Shown: positions 1 through 9,973, numbered from the stretch's first letter. The stretch is 64,000 bases of DNA from Streptomyces sp. HSG2 (GCF_016598575.1 NZ_CP066801.1:3038001-3102000); one strand, 5' to 3'. A program made the numbers and translations. The notes: generated by a model from the sequence alone, not told the origin.

Positions 1-1
1 G

Positions 2-676
2 ACGGCGGCGAAGGAGGCGGGGCTTGACTCCATCCCGGGAACGGCCGCGGAGATCCTCGACGACGAGGTGCGCTGGGTCCTGACCAAGGGCAAACTCCCG
101 GCCGCCACCTGGATCGACGTCGTCACGACCGCCCACGAGCTGGGCATCCGCTCCAGCTCCACGATGATGTACGGCCACGTCGACCAGCCCCGGCACTGGC
201 TGGGACACCTGCGCACCCTCGCCGGGATCCAGCAGCGCACCGGTGGGTTCACCGAGTTCGTGACGCTGCCCTTCGTGCACACCAACGCGCCCGTGTATCT
301 GGCGGGAATCGCCCGCCCCGGGCCGTCGGCGCGCGACAACCGTGCCGTCACCGCCATGGCACGGCTCCTGCTGCACCCGCATATCCCGAACATCCAGACG
401 AGTTGGGTGAAACTGGGCGCGGAGGGCGCCGCCGAGATGCTCCGCTCCGGTGCCAACGACCTCGGCGGCACACTCATGGAGGAGACCATCTCCCGGATGG
501 CGGGCTCCTCGTACGGTTCGCACATGACGATCCGGGAGCTGGTCGCGGTGGCTGAGGCGGCCGGACGCCCGGCCCGGCCGCGCACCACTCTGTACGGAGA
601 GGTCACCGGGGAGCGGCGGCGCGTGGCCCGGGCGTCCGACGGCCGATTGCCGCGGCTGCTCCCGGTGCTCGACTGA
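2..676 (+). CDS. fbiC: FO synthase FbiC, C-terminal part (partial, 5' end outside window)
   Basis: The reading frame is already open at the first base, so only the C-terminal 224 codons are present. The fragment matches the CofH half of FO synthase, the radical-SAM enzyme that joins tyrosine and a ribityl-diaminopyrimidine to give the deazaflavin of coenzyme F420. Typical segments are the conserved EILDDEVRW stretch near the window edge, the STMMYGHVD block around position 160, and the [11 protein letters not shown] segment that closes the barrel. The iron-sulfur CxxxCxxC motif lies upstream of the window. The final ~40 residues are basic and variable. No gene follows on this strand for more than 800 bp. 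Family assignment is confident; completeness of the N-terminal half cannot be judged here. Confidence 0.93.
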   Translation, partial: TAAKEAGLDSIPGTAAEILDDEVRWVLTKGKLPAATWIDVVTTAHELGIRSSSTMMYGHVDQPRHWLGHLRTLAGIQQRTGGFTEFVTLPFVHTNAPVYLAGIARPGPSARDNRAVTAMARLLLHPHIPNIQTSWVKLGAEGAAEMLRSGANDLGGTLMEETISRMAGSSYGSHMTIRELVAVAEAAGRPARPRTTLYGEVTGERRRVARASDGRLPRLLPVLD

Positions 677-1516
677 CGTCGGGCCGCCTCCGGGGGAGCG
701 GTGGGCGGCCGGAACGGGGTCGGCCGTCCCGCGCGACGTCGTTCCGAGGGCGACCCGCGCTCACGGGGAGGCCCTCGCGGTCGGTGCCGACGGTCGGGCT
801 CTCCCTCCCGGCCGGCCCGACGGCCGTCTGTCCGGCGGCCGTTCGAGGGGCTTGCGTGGCGCTCCGTGCCGAGTCGGGGGCGGCCCGGCGCACTTGAGGG
901 GCGGGCGGCGGCCGGCCCGGTGGCGTCGGGGCCGTTCGTGCCCGGGGCCCGGAGACGGGCGGGGAGGCTGGTCCCCGGGCCGGGACGGAGGGGCGCCGGC
1001 GCGAGCTGTCGGGAGGTCACCGGGCCCACCGGGGGCCTGGCGCACCGCCGCGGCGCCCTCGGGGAGTCCCGGCGGCGCGGTGGGCCGTTCGCCCGGCGCG
1101 ACCGCCGTCTCCCGAACGGTCGGGGAGGAGTGGACCGCCCCGCTCAGCCGCATCGGACACCCCCTTGCCGTGTGTTTCCGTGACCCGGCGACCCGGCGAC
1201 CCGGCGGGTCACGACGGGCGGGCACCGCCCGGGCGTCGCCCGGGACGCCCCCACGCTAGCGCCAACTCTTCACAGAGGTAAACGGGTGCGACGATTGTCG
1301 GCCGAGACCGAGGGTGGGGAAAGCGGGAACGGTACCGGTCGAATCCCCCGTTCTCAGCCCTTACTCGGGCCGGGCGGAGTGTATCGTCGCGTCTCCCGCG
1401 TCCGAACGGGCCAAGTCCTACCCGTACACGTTCGCGACGAGTCGTGTGTCACCCGGGGGATCCCGGCGCGGCGGACGACCTGGCCACCGCCGGCGCGTGG
1501 GGCCTACCATCCCGGC
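677..1516. other. Long GC-rich intergenic region without a convincing gene
   Basis: About 840 bp between fbiC and the peroxidase gene. Open frames exist on both strands but have low-complexity Arg/Pro/Gly translations and no steady codon bias. One weak minus-strand candidate would start at an ATG at 1153, behind an AAGGGGGTG-like ribosome site; its coding signature fades after about 50 codons, so it is not called. The only clear structure is the small tandem/inverted repeat at 1179-1213. Confidence 0.5.
1179..1213. repeat. Three tandem GACCCGGC units inside an 8-bp inverted repeat
   Basis: The 8-mer GACCCGGC occurs three times head to tail at 1182-1205. The outer arms CGTGACCC (1179-1186) and GGGTCACG (1206-1213) are exact complements, so the array can fold as a hairpin. 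It may be a terminator or a replication-slippage product; nothing ties it to a neighbouring gene. Confidence 0.6.
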
Positions 1517-2038
1517 ATGACATCTGACGCAATCGATCACGAGTCCTCACCCCTCGGCGTCGAGATCGCCGCCCTGGGGGGCGGCTCGGCCGGGCTCGGG
1601 CAGTACGCGGGCCGGGTCGTGCTCGTCGTGAACGTCGCCTCGAAGTGCGGTCTCACACCCCAGTACTCCGGGCTGGAGGAGCTGCAGAAGCGCTACGCGG
1701 AGCAGGGGTTCACCGTGCTGGGCGTGCCCTGCAACCAGTTCCTTGGCCAGGAGCCGGGCAGCGCCGAGGAGATCTCCGAATTCTGCTCGGCGACGTACGG
1801 GGTGACGTTCCCCATGACCGAGAAGATCGAGGTCAACGGCGCGGGGCGGCACGCCCTCTACGAACGGCTGGTCGGCTTCGCCGACGCCGAGGGACACAGC
1901 GGCGACATCCGGTGGAACTTCGAGAAGTTCCTGATCGACCGGGACGGGGAGGTCGTCGCCCGCTTCTCGCCGCAGACCGAACCGGACGCCGCCGACCTCG
2001 TGTCGGAGCTGGAGGCCCGACTCGCGGTCGGCCGCTGA
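1517..2038 (+). CDS. Glutathione peroxidase-family (thioredoxin-dependent) peroxidase
   Basis: A 173-residue thiol peroxidase of the GPx family, predicted to reduce hydrogen or lipid peroxides in the cytoplasm. The peroxidatic cysteine is C44 in the block NVASKCGLTPQY. The second signature GVPCNQFLGQEP supplies Q74, and RWNFEKFL supplies the Trp-Asn of the catalytic tetrad. Cysteine rather than selenocysteine fits bacterial members, which usually take electrons from thioredoxin (family knowledge). The frame is open far upstream, but ATG 1517 was chosen because homology starts here and the upstream stretch has no coding look. It stands alone, followed by a converging DUF397 gene. Confidence 0.93.
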   Translation: MTSDAIDHESSPLGVEIAALGGGSAGLGQYAGRVVLVVNVASKCGLTPQYSGLEELQKRYAEQGFTVLGVPCNQFLGQEPGSAEEISEFCSATYGVTFPMTEKIEVNGAGRHALYERLVGFADAEGHSGDIRWNFEKFLIDRDGEVVARFSPQTEPDAADLVSELEARLAVGR

Positions 2039-2240
2039 CTCGGGCGTTCGGCGGTCCTCTCGGCCGGGACGGCGATCCGGTCGAGAGGACCGCGCCACCG
2101 GCCGTACGGGGCCGGTCGGGCCGGTACGGCCCCGCGAGGCGCCGGCCCGCGCCGCCGAGGCGCGCGGCGGGCCCCTGCGCGGGGCTCGTGCGTGGTGGAT
2201 CCGAGCCCGGCGCGCGCCTCGACGTGCCCGCGAGCCGGTG

Positions 2241-2432
2241 TCAGCCCTTGACCGTCGAGAGGAAGGCGGTCCAGGCGTCGGAGGGGAAGGCCAGCGTCGG
2301 ACCCTCGGGCATCTTGGAGTCACGGACCAGGAGAGCCGCCACGGCCGGGGACCTCACCTCGACGCAGGCTCCGTTGCCCCCGGAGTGGGAGGACTTGATC
2401 CAGTGATCCGCGGCGCCTTGAGAGATGGCCAT
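2241..2432 (-). CDS. DUF397 small protein, partner of the adjacent HTH regulator
   Basis: A 63-residue protein with the classic DUF397 layout: a WIKSSHS-type motif, a central block GNGACVEV, a middle VRDSK segment, and the C-terminal AWTAFL block. In Streptomyces such proteins sit beside Scr1/DUF5753 helix-turn-helix regulators and are thought to act as their antagonist or toxin-antitoxin-like partner. Here the gene lies downstream of the 2676-3533 regulator on the same strand, with about 240 bp between. The start at 2432 is set by a GGAG element just upstream; a longer in-frame extension has no family similarity. Confidence 0.9.
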   Translation of the reverse strand: MAISQGAADHWIKSSHSGGNGACVEVRSPAVAALLVRDSKMPEGPTLAFPSDAWTAFLSTVKG

Positions 2433-2675
2433 GGGTGCTCCGTTCGCTTCGTGGGGAGTGGCTGTCGGCGTGCCGCGTGCCCGGTGGGCTCGCGGCACGG
2501 CTCGCGCCAACGACGCGTGATCATTGGCGTGATCGACGCTACTCTCTGGCCCGCCCGCGCGGAGCGGTCGTTCACCCGACCGAATGGGATTCCCGGATGA
2601 ACCCTCCAGAGCGGAGCGCGCCTGATGTAGGGTTCCGCCGCACATCGCAGGTGGTGTGCGCCCCCCGCCGGTCGC

Positions 2676-3533
2676 CTAGACCACGTACTTCTTGGCCATC
2701 GTCTCGATGAGCCGCCGGGACTGCTCCACGTTCAGCGCCTGCGCCCGCAGGTGCTCGTACATCAACGTGTACTTCTGCACGTCCTGCGCCTTCTCCAGGT
2801 AGAGGTCGCTGGTCACCCCCTCGATGTACACCACGCTGGAGTCCGCCGCGTCGGCGAACTCCAGGATGGAGTACTGACCGTTCACGCCCGGGTGGGCGCC
2901 CACGTCGAACGGCAGTACCTGGACGGTGATGTGAGGTCGCTGCGACATCTCGGCCACCTGCTCCAGCTGTTCCCGCATCACGTGCGGGCCGCCCACGACC
3001 CGTCGCAGCGCCGCCTCGTCCAGGACGACCCAGAGGCGGAGCGGGTCGGTCTCGGCCGTGACGCGTTCCTGACGCCGTATCCGCACCTTGACCCGCTTCT
3101 CCACGTCGGCCAGCGGGGTCTCCGGGAGCGCTCCCCGCACCAGGGCCTCCGCGTACGCCCCTGTCTGCAGGAGGCCGGTGATGATCTGCGGCTCGTAGGT
3201 CCGCAGGGAGTCCGCGTCCGTCTCCAGGCCGATGTAGACGCTGTACGGAATGTCCCCGAACGCGTGCCACCAGCCCTGCTGGCGACTGTCCTTGGCCATC
3301 TGCATCAGCGAGTCGACCATCAGCTGGTCGGAGACCTCGTACACGCCGCACAAGTCCCGGACATCACGCTGACTGATGCTGCGCCGCCCGTTCTCCAGGC
3401 GGCTGATCTTCGACTGCGACACCAGGAGTCGCTCCGCCACCTCCTCGGCGGTCATGCCCTTGATCTCACGGAGGCGGCGCAGCTCCTGACCCAGTCGACG
3501 CCGTCTGACGGTGGGATTGACGTTGGACGCCAC
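2676..3533 (-). CDS. Helix-turn-helix regulator with DUF5753 domain (Scr1 family)
   Basis: A 285-residue regulator. Residues ~12-65 form a Cro/C1-type helix-turn-helix (LGQELRRLREIKGMTAEEVA, then VSQSKISRLENGRR). The remainder is the DUF5753 domain, with its usual WWHAFGDI, YEPQIITGLLQT, and ITVQVLPF signatures. Family members control differentiation or antibiotic genes and pair with DUF397 proteins; the DUF397 gene at 2241-2432 follows on the same strand. Upstream (3534-3957) there is about 420 bp with no supported gene, which probably holds the promoter. Confidence 0.93.
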   Translation of the reverse strand: MASNVNPTVRRRRLGQELRRLREIKGMTAEEVAERLLVSQSKISRLENGRRSISQRDVRDLCGVYEVSDQLMVDSLMQMAKDSRQQGWWHAFGDIPYSVYIGLETDADSLRTYEPQIITGLLQTGAYAEALVRGALPETPLADVEKRVKVRIRRQERVTAETDPLRLWVVLDEAALRRVVGGPHVMREQLEQVAEMSQRPHITVQVLPFDVGAHPGVNGQYSILEFADAADSSVVYIEGVTSDLYLEKAQDVQKYTLMYEHLRAQALNVEQSRRLIETMAKKYVV

Positions 3534-3957
3534 AGGGCGTGCACCTCCGGCTGCGTGTGTGCCACTTTGCGTATCTGCTGCTCAGCAGACTGCCACCACG
3601 GCACTTCCCGCCGCTGGGAAACGATCCACATGCGCCGCGTACACGCCGGTTCGGAGCATCCCCCGCGCAGAGGAAGCCGGGGCGGCGGCCGGCCGCCGCC
3701 CCGACCCGCCCACCGACCCCACACGGACCGTCCCGCCGGCCGGCGTCGACACGACGGGCCGGCCATCCGTCGGGTCCCGTCCCGATCGCGCGGCCCCGCG
3801 CGGGCGCGGCCGGTGCCTCGCGGAACGGAACCGTTCCACCGCCCACCACCCCGGTCGCCCGACCTCTGCGGCGCCCCGGCGGGCGTTGCCGGAACGGACG
3901 CCGCGCCCCTGCCCGTCCACGCCCCACCGGGCCCGGCGGGACGGGTCGCGCGGGCGG
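3534..3957. other. Intergenic region, no supported gene
   Basis: About 420 bp between two minus-strand genes. The frames seen here have Pro/Arg-rich translations without family features. It probably contains the promoter of the DUF5753 regulator and the terminator of the GPP34-domain gene, but I see no clean hairpin or promoter match. Confidence 0.5.
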
Positions 3958-4701
3958 TCAGTGAGCGGCGGCACGCGCCATGGAACCTCGGCGCGACTGC
4001 CGCGCGACCCCCGGGGCGGGCTCCCCGGAGGGCCTGCTTCCCGACCCCGGGCGGCCCGCGGCCCGACGCGGCTGGGCCGCCGCGCCGTTCTGCACGTCGA
4101 TCACCGCGTGGGCGACCAGCCCGCCCATCGGGTCGTGCCGGATCAGGTCCCGCAGCCGAGACCGCGACGAGCGCCCCTCGTTGCCCGGGTAGAGGTGCTT
4201 CCCCAGGCCGACGGCGTGGGCCAGCGCCGCGAGCGCGGCGGTCCGGGGATCCGGTGGCACGCCGGTACGGATCGCGGCGTCCAACCGGGCCCTGATCTCC
4301 CGACTGATGGCGGTGTCCGTCGCCTGGTAGCGCGTCGTCGGCAGCACCCCGCACATCTGACCCTCGACGGCGTGCACCATGCCGCACCGCTCCAGATGCG
4401 AGAGATAGGTCTGGCGAAGCCCGAGTCGGGGCCCGCCGATCCAGTGGACGGCCCGCACCGGGGCGCCACGCCTTCGCAGCAACTCCAAGGCGCAGTCCAG
4501 CGTCGGATCTCCGGTCGGCCGTGGCACCACCACGGCGATACGATCCCCGTCTGGGGCTATCCGTCCGGCCAGCGCCAGCTCCACGAGCTGTGCTCCGGCC
4601 AGACCGAGGTCGAGCGACTGCGGCTGCGCAGTGGTACCCGTGGCCGGGTCCAGTGCGAGCAACAGAAGCTCCTCCGGAATTGTTCTGCGGCTCCTGCCCA
4701 T
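3958..4701 (-). CDS. GOLPH3/VPS74 family protein (GPP34 domain)
   Basis: A 247-residue protein. Residues ~5-200 match the bacterial GPP34 domain: it opens with TIPEELLLLALDP, continues with the LAGAQLVELAL helix, and contains the VLPTTRYQ strand and the LGKHLYPGN segment. In eukaryotes the domain binds phosphatidylinositol-4-phosphate on Golgi membranes; the Streptomyces versions have no settled role. The last ~45 residues are Arg/Pro/Gly-rich and look disordered. A divergent gene starts about 190 bp upstream. Confidence 0.88.
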   Translation of the reverse strand: MGRSRRTIPEELLLLALDPATGTTAQPQSLDLGLAGAQLVELALAGRIAPDGDRIAVVVPRPTGDPTLDCALELLRRRGAPVRAVHWIGGPRLGLRQTYLSHLERCGMVHAVEGQMCGVLPTTRYQATDTAISREIRARLDAAIRTGVPPDPRTAALAALAHAVGLGKHLYPGNEGRSSRSRLRDLIRHDPMGGLVAHAVIDVQNGAAAQPRRAAGRPGSGSRPSGEPAPGVARQSRRGSMARAAAH

Positions 4702-4894
4702 CCATGCCTCCCCGCGTGGATGAATGACAGGGTGACCCCTCTCACATTGGTCTGTCGAGGGTGCGTGGCCGGTTCGTGACGGAACCGGCTGGTATGTCGT
4801 TCTCGTCTACCGCCTGGGGTCTCCCCGTACACAGGACACTGGTACATGGTTCGGTATGCGCACGCGGTGCGTGCGGCGCGTGAAGGAGGCATCG

Positions 4895-7798
4895 GTGGCG
4901 GGCGAGTCCCCCGACAGGTCGAAGCAGCGCGAGTCGTCGGTGGAACCGACGCCAGGGAGTGCTCGCCCGGTTCCCGAGGCGAGGACCCCGGCCCGCCCGG
5001 CCGAGAGGTCGGGCGCGTCCCCGGCCGCCGGACCGACCGGAGGAACGCCCCGGGCGTCGGGAAAGCCGGATCCGAGAATCGCGGTGTCCGGCCGGAGCGG
5101 CGGCGAGTCCGACACGGCGACCCGGGTCCTCCCGGCGGGGAGGCGGGGCAAGGACTCGCCGTCCGGGGCCAAGGAGGCCGGCGACGGCGTTCTCACCGGA
5201 CCTGACGCGGGGCGGTCCGACAGCCGCGACGCTCGCGACTCCGAACCCTCCCCGGGCGCCGACTCGTCGAGCGAGAAGGCCGACGCGACCGGAGGCCCCG
5301 GCCGGCCCCGGGGCTCACGGTCCGACGTGTCGTCCGAGGACGCCGGGCCCGACACGGCGAACTCCGCACCGGAGGCGGAGGCGGAGGCGGAGACGGGGAA
5401 GTCAGGCCGTTCCCCGGTCGCGCCGGGGGCCGCCGCCGAGTTCTACAGCACGTCCGCGCTGGACGCCGTGGTCCGCTCCACCTCCGCCAAGCCCCCCGCC
5501 GACGACGCGCTCGCCGAGGCCGCCGACGCCGCCGACGCCGAGCCCGACCGTGCCGACGGCACGGGGGGGAACGCGGGACCCGACGCCGAGACACGGCCCG
5601 CCGAAGGCGGGGACGCGCGGGACGGGGGGCAAAAGTCGGAGGCCCGAGAGGACCGACTGCGTGCCGCGGTCTCCGCCTGGGTCCGCACCGCCGACGCCAC
5701 GACGGCCCAGGACCGGCCGGCCGCCGCGAACGCCGACGGCAAGGGGCGGGTCGAGGACGCCGACGAGGGCGACGGCGACGAGGGTGACGGCGCGGCGAAG
5801 GGAGACGCGGGCGACGAGGGCCCCGCAGCGGACCAGTCGCCCGGCGCGCCCGACCCGACGACGGGCCGGTCCCGCGCCGACTCGGGAGCGGGCTCGCCGC
5901 CGACGGATCGACCGACCGCCGTCTTCGAGGCTCCGGCCCCCGCCGGGAAGGGCACCGATCAACCGACCACCGCGCTCGCGTTCGACGGCTCTGGTGAGGG
6001 CGGTGCGCGAGGCGCGGACGAGGTCGCGGACGGCACGCCGGGCGACGAGCGAGCCGACGCCGAGGGCGGTCCGAAGAGCGCGAGCCGATCCGAACGACCG
6101 GAGCGGACCGGTTTGGGGAAGCCGGTGGAAGGGGCGAAGCGGCCGAGCCCGCGGGCGGACTCGGGCGGGACGGAGGCGGAAGGCCCGAGGCCGCGGTCGG
6201 ACGAGGCCGAGGCGACCGACCTCGACGAGGCCGACGGCGCCGACGGGGCTGAGGGCGCCGCCCCGTCGTCCGGCGGGTCCGGGACCGGTGGGGCCGCCGA
6301 GAGCCCGGCGGAGCGCACCAGCAAGTTCGTCGCGCTCCGACCGCTCGACGACCCGGCGACACGGAAACCGCCGACCGCCGCCGACGTCACCGCGGTGCTC
6401 GCCACGACTCCCCCCGCGACGCCCGCCGATGCCGATGCCGGCGTCGGCTCCGCCGATCCCTCCGATGCCGGGGGGACGGAGGGGCCGGAGCGGACCCGGC
6501 AGCAGCCGATGCCGCCGAAGCCGCCGATGGATCTTCTGGCCGAGCTGACGAACACCCCGCCCCCGCCGGAGACCCCGCTGCGCACGGCGGCCAGGCGGGT
6601 CAAGATCTGGACGCCGCTCGCTCTTCTCCTGGTGGTCGTCTTCGCGGTCGTCCAGGCCACCCGTTCGCTCCCGCAGCCGCGCCTCGACCTGACGGCACCG
6701 GCGAGCTTCACCTTCGAGGGGGGAGATCCGCGCATCCCCTGGCCGGAGAGCGGCCAGGCGGCTCTCGACGTGCAGGGGATCGGGACCTTCGGTTCCTCGG
6801 GCGAACAGGAACCCGTCCCGATCGCCAGCGTGGCCAAGATCATGACCGCCTACGTCATCCTGCGTGATCACCCGCTGAAGAGCGGGGCGGAGGGCCCGAA
6901 GATCGAGATCGACGAAACCGCGGAGGAGCAGTCCGATGCCGGGGCCGAGTCGACGGTCCAGGTTTCGGCCGGCGACTCGATCACACAACGAGAGGCGGTG
7001 GAGAGCATTCTCGTCGCTTCCGCGAACAACGTCGCCCGCCTCCTGGCGCGGTGGGACGCAGGCTCGGAGGAAGCCTTCGTCGAGAAGATGAACGAGGCCG
7101 CCGAGGACCTCGGCATGTCCGACTCGACCTACACCGATCCCTCCGGCCTCAACGACAGCACCGTCAGCACCGCCGTCGACCAGGTGAAGCTCGCCAAGGC
7201 GGCGATGGAGCAGCCGGTGTTCCGCGAGGTCTCGGCCATGATGTCGTACGACGACTACCAGGGTGTCAACCACTCCAACTGGAACCGCCTGGTCGGCCGG
7301 AACGGGGTCGTGGGCATCAAGACCGGCACGACCACCTCGGCTCTCGGCAACCTCGTCTTCGCCGCGAAGCAGGACGTCGGCGGCGAGACCCGCACCATCG
7401 TCGGCGCGGTGGTGCGGCAGCCCGCCGGCGGCGAGGACAACACCATCCTCGGTGCCGCGCTGTACGAGTCGGATCGACTGATCCGAGCGGCGCAGGAGGC
7501 ACTGGAGTCCATGGTGATCATCGAGAAGGGCGAGGTCGTCGGCTACGTGGACGACGGTCTCGGCGGCCGGACACCGGTGGTCACCACGCGGGACGTGGAG
7601 GCGGCGGGCTGGCCGGGGCTGACGGTGAAGCTCACCTTCGCCGCCGCCGACGTGCCGCACACCGCGAAGGCCGGTACCGAGGTGGGCACGCTGACCGTGG
7701 GAGACGGCGCGACGAGCGGTGCCGTCGAGGTTCCGGTGGCCTTGGCCGAGGATCTGGTGGAACCCGGGTTCACCCCAAGACTGACCCGCCTGGGCTGA
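4895..7798 (+). CDS. D-alanyl-D-alanine carboxypeptidase (peptidase S11) with very long acidic cytoplasmic tail
   Basis: A 967-residue penicillin-binding protein that trims the terminal D-Ala of peptidoglycan stem peptides. The start is GTG 4895, because AAGGAGG at 4883-4889 stands five bases before it; an in-frame ATG at 4856 has no such site. Residues 1-~570 are Asp/Glu/Ala/Gly/Pro-rich low-complexity sequence ending in a Pro-rich stretch. One membrane helix follows (~572-592), then the S11 domain with SVAK at 645-648, SAN at 709-711 and KTG at 809-811, so all three catalytic motifs are intact. Usual family length is 350-450 residues, so the cytoplasmic tail is an exceptional addition. Confidence 0.93.
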   Translation: MAGESPDRSKQRESSVEPTPGSARPVPEARTPARPAERSGASPAAGPTGGTPRASGKPDPRIAVSGRSGGESDTATRVLPAGRRGKDSPSGAKEAGDGVLTGPDAGRSDSRDARDSEPSPGADSSSEKADATGGPGRPRGSRSDVSSEDAGPDTANSAPEAEAEAETGKSGRSPVAPGAAAEFYSTSALDAVVRSTSAKPPADDALAEAADAADAEPDRADGTGGNAGPDAETRPAEGGDARDGGQKSEAREDRLRAAVSAWVRTADATTAQDRPAAANADGKGRVEDADEGDGDEGDGAAKGDAGDEGPAADQSPGAPDPTTGRSRADSGAGSPPTDRPTAVFEAPAPAGKGTDQPTTALAFDGSGEGGARGADEVADGTPGDERADAEGGPKSASRSERPERTGLGKPVEGAKRPSPRADSGGTEAEGPRPRSDEAEATDLDEADGADGAEGAAPSSGGSGTGGAAESPAERTSKFVALRPLDDPATRKPPTAADVTAVLATTPPATPADADAGVGSADPSDAGGTEGPERTRQQPMPPKPPMDLLAELTNTPPPPETPLRTAARRVKIWTPLALLLVVVFAVVQATRSLPQPRLDLTAPASFTFEGGDPRIPWPESGQAALDVQGIGTFGSSGEQEPVPIASVAKIMTAYVILRDHPLKSGAEGPKIEIDETAEEQSDAGAESTVQVSAGDSITQREAVESILVASANNVARLLARWDAGSEEAFVEKMNEAAEDLGMSDSTYTDPSGLNDSTVSTAVDQVKLAKAAMEQPVFREVSAMMSYDDYQGVNHSNWNRLVGRNGVVGIKTGTTTSALGNLVFAAKQDVGGETRTIVGAVVRQPAGGEDNTILGAALYESDRLIRAAQEALESMVIIEKGEVVGYVDDGLGGRTPVVTTRDVEAAGWPGLTVKLTFAAADVPHTAKAGTEVGTLTVGDGATSGAVEVPVALAEDLVEPGFTPRLTRLG

Positions 7799-7966
7799 CC
7801 CCGAACCAGGCCCGCCTCCCCGGCCTCGATCCCGCGGACACCCCACCGCACCGGATACTCGGAAGCCCGCGGACCCGGGCGCAGGGGACCCGCACGCCAC
7901 TGGGGACCACCCCGGAAGGGGGGGGCGGGACGGCAGGAGGAAACGGCCCCGACCGGGCGCCGGCAC

Positions 7967-9973
7967 GTGACGGACAGGACGCGGGAGAGAATGCGAGTGG
8001 CCGCTTCGCGGAGGGCGCACGCCCACTACACCGAGCGCACGAGGACGTGCCCGCCCGCCGACGCGTCCGCGGCCGAGCCGGGCCAGACCCCGACCGGCGG
8101 CGTCCCGGAGGGCGCCGACCACCCGAGCGGAGCCGACCCCGCCGCCGGGCTCTCGGACCGACCCACCCCGCCGGGGACACCTTCCGAGTACGCGGCCTCA
8201 CGGGAGGCCCCCGCCGGGGTGCGGAGCCTCCCACGGCGGCTCCGCGACCGGGCCCGGCGCCATCCGGTGCTCCTCGTCACCGCGGTGGCCGGCCTGCTGC
8301 ACCTCGCCTGGTTCTTCACCTTCGCCAACAGCGGGGGCGACCTCGCCGCCCAGGACGCCTGGGCGGAGTTCGTCGGCCGCAACCCCGGATCGGCGTACAA
8401 CCTGGCCTGGTACGGCGGCATGCATCCGGTGTCCTACAGCGTGGTGTCGCCCTACCTGATGTCGCTGCTCGGCGTCCGGACGACGATGATGCTGGCCGGC
8501 ACGGTGTCCGCCGCCCTGCTGACGCTGATCCTGGTGCGGGTCCGGCCGGTACGGAACCCGCTTCCGGCCGCCTGGGCCGGATTGTTCGGGCTGCTGGGCA
8601 ACGCGCTGTCGGGGCGGGTGACGTTCGGACTGGGCACCATGTTCGCCCTCGCCGCCGTGGCGGCGGTGTTCTGCTGGCCGCACCGCTGGCGCTACCGGCG
8701 GTGGGCCAAGGCGGTGTGCGCGGCTCCGCTGGCCGCCCTGGCCACCATGGCCTCACCCGTGGCCGGGTTGTTCACGGGTTTGGTGGCGGTGGCGATGTTC
8801 CTCCAGAAGCGGCGACCGGGCGCCTGGGCGCTCGGCTTGCCGCCGACGTTGGTGGTCGCCCTGTCCGCGTACTTCTTCCCGTTCTCCGGCACCCAGCCCA
8901 TGTCGTTCGGCTCCGCCTTCCTGCCGTTCCTGTTCGCCGCGCTCGTGGCCGTGCTGGTGCCCCGCGACTGGGTGACCGTCCGGATCACGGCCGGTGTGTA
9001 CGGGCTGGCGGTGCTCCTGGTCTGGCTGATCAACTCGCAGATCGGCTCGAACGTCACCCGGTTGTCCATGCTCTTCGCCGGTGCCGTCCTGGTGGCCGCG
9101 CTGCCGTTCGCGGCGCCCCGGTCGCGCAGGTGGTACGCGCTGTCCCTCGCGGCCGTCGGCTTCGCGGTCTGGATCGGCGTGAAGTCGTACAACGACGTCG
9201 TCAACACCACACCACGAGCCTCCTGGGCACGGGAGTTGGCCCCCCTGCTGCACCAACTGCGCGAAGTCGGGGCCGAGCGCGGCAGAGTCGAGGTCGTCCC
9301 GGCCCGATCGCACCGCGAGGCGTCCGCCCTGGACACGCACGTGAACCTCGCCAGGGGCTGGAACCGGCAGGCGGACATCGAGCGCAACCCGCTCTTCTAC
9401 GACGGCTCGCTCAACTCTGCCAACTACCACGCGTGGTTGAAACGCTGGGCCGTGCAGTACGTCGTCCTGCCCAAGGACGAACCGGACGGCGACGGCGGCA
9501 GGCGCGAACGCCAGTTGGTCGAAGGCGGCCTGCCCTACCTGCACCAGGTCTGGGGCGACGCGAACTGGCGACTCTTCGAGGTGACCGACCCCACGCCGCT
9601 GGCCGAGCCCAACGCGGTCGTGGAACGGGCGGGTCAGGACGAGTGGACGGTCCGCGTCGCCGAGGCGGGACGCGTCCTGGTCCGCATCCCCTACTCGCCC
9701 TGGCTGAGTCTCGTGGACTCCGACGGGAAACGCCTGGAAGCCCCGAAGGAGGTCCAAGCCCCCTTCGCCGACGGAGACACCGACACCGACACCGACGGTG
9801 TGACCGCGGCGGAGAAGGTCTACGACAACACCCACGGCTGCCTGATGGGGGCGGAGGAAGACACGTACGGGGACGTCTGGACGACGCTCGTCGCCCCCGA
9901 GGCGGGCACGTACCGTCTGACGGCGCCCTACGTCGTTCCCCGGGGGACGCCGTGCCCGGCGGAGTGGCGGTGA
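7967..9973 (+). CDS. Multi-spanning membrane protein of unknown function
   Basis: A 668-residue integral membrane protein. After ~85 polar residues come roughly ten hydrophobic helices (residues ~95-405), beginning with LLVTAVAGLLHLAWFF. A C-terminal ~250-residue soluble part, probably outside the membrane, contains two late cysteines (GCLMG and GTPCPAEWR). The layout resembles GT-C-type glycosyltransferase-like membrane proteins, but I cannot identify a catalytic motif. The gene lies 168 bp downstream of the carboxypeptidase on the same strand, which hints at an envelope role. Start is ambiguous: GTG 7967, or ATG 7991 preceded by GGGAGA; both give the same membrane protein. Confidence 0.75.
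   Translation: MTDRTRERMRVAASRRAHAHYTERTRTCPPADASAAEPGQTPTGGVPEGADHPSGADPAAGLSDRPTPPGTPSEYAASREAPAGVRSLPRRLRDRARRHPVLLVTAVAGLLHLAWFFTFANSGGDLAAQDAWAEFVGRNPGSAYNLAWYGGMHPVSYSVVSPYLMSLLGVRTTMMLAGTVSAALLTLILVRVRPVRNPLPAAWAGLFGLLGNALSGRVTFGLGTMFALAAVAAVFCWPHRWRYRRWAKAVCAAPLAALATMASPVAGLFTGLVAVAMFLQKRRPGAWALGLPPTLVVALSAYFFPFSGTQPMSFGSAFLPFLFAALVAVLVPRDWVTVRITAGVYGLAVLLVWLINSQIGSNVTRLSMLFAGAVLVAALPFAAPRSRRWYALSLAAVGFAVWIGVKSYNDVVNTTPRASWARELAPLLHQLREVGAERGRVEVVPARSHREASALDTHVNLARGWNRQADIERNPLFYDGSLNSANYHAWLKRWAVQYVVLPKDEPDGDGGRRERQLVEGGLPYLHQVWGDANWRLFEVTDPTPLAEPNAVVERAGQDEWTVRVAEAGRVLVRIPYSPWLSLVDSDGKRLEAPKEVQAPFADGDTDTDTDGVTAAEKVYDNTHGCLMGAEEDTYGDVWTTLVAPEAGTYRLTAPYVVPRGTPCPAEWR

Noticed and set aside
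761..1153. Possible minus-strand secreted or lipoprotein gene in the gap after fbiC
   Set aside because: A ribosome-like site exists, but coding bias fades after about 50 codons and no signal peptide or family is visible.
2241..3533. DUF397/DUF5753 pair as a new toxin-antitoxin system
   Set aside because: This pairing is common and already described in Streptomyces; nothing unusual is seen in this copy.
5402..8122. 906-codon minus-strand frame antisense to the carboxypeptidase gene
   Set aside because: Third-position bias fits the plus strand; the translation is Arg/Gly-rich without domains. A shadow frame of a high-GC gene.
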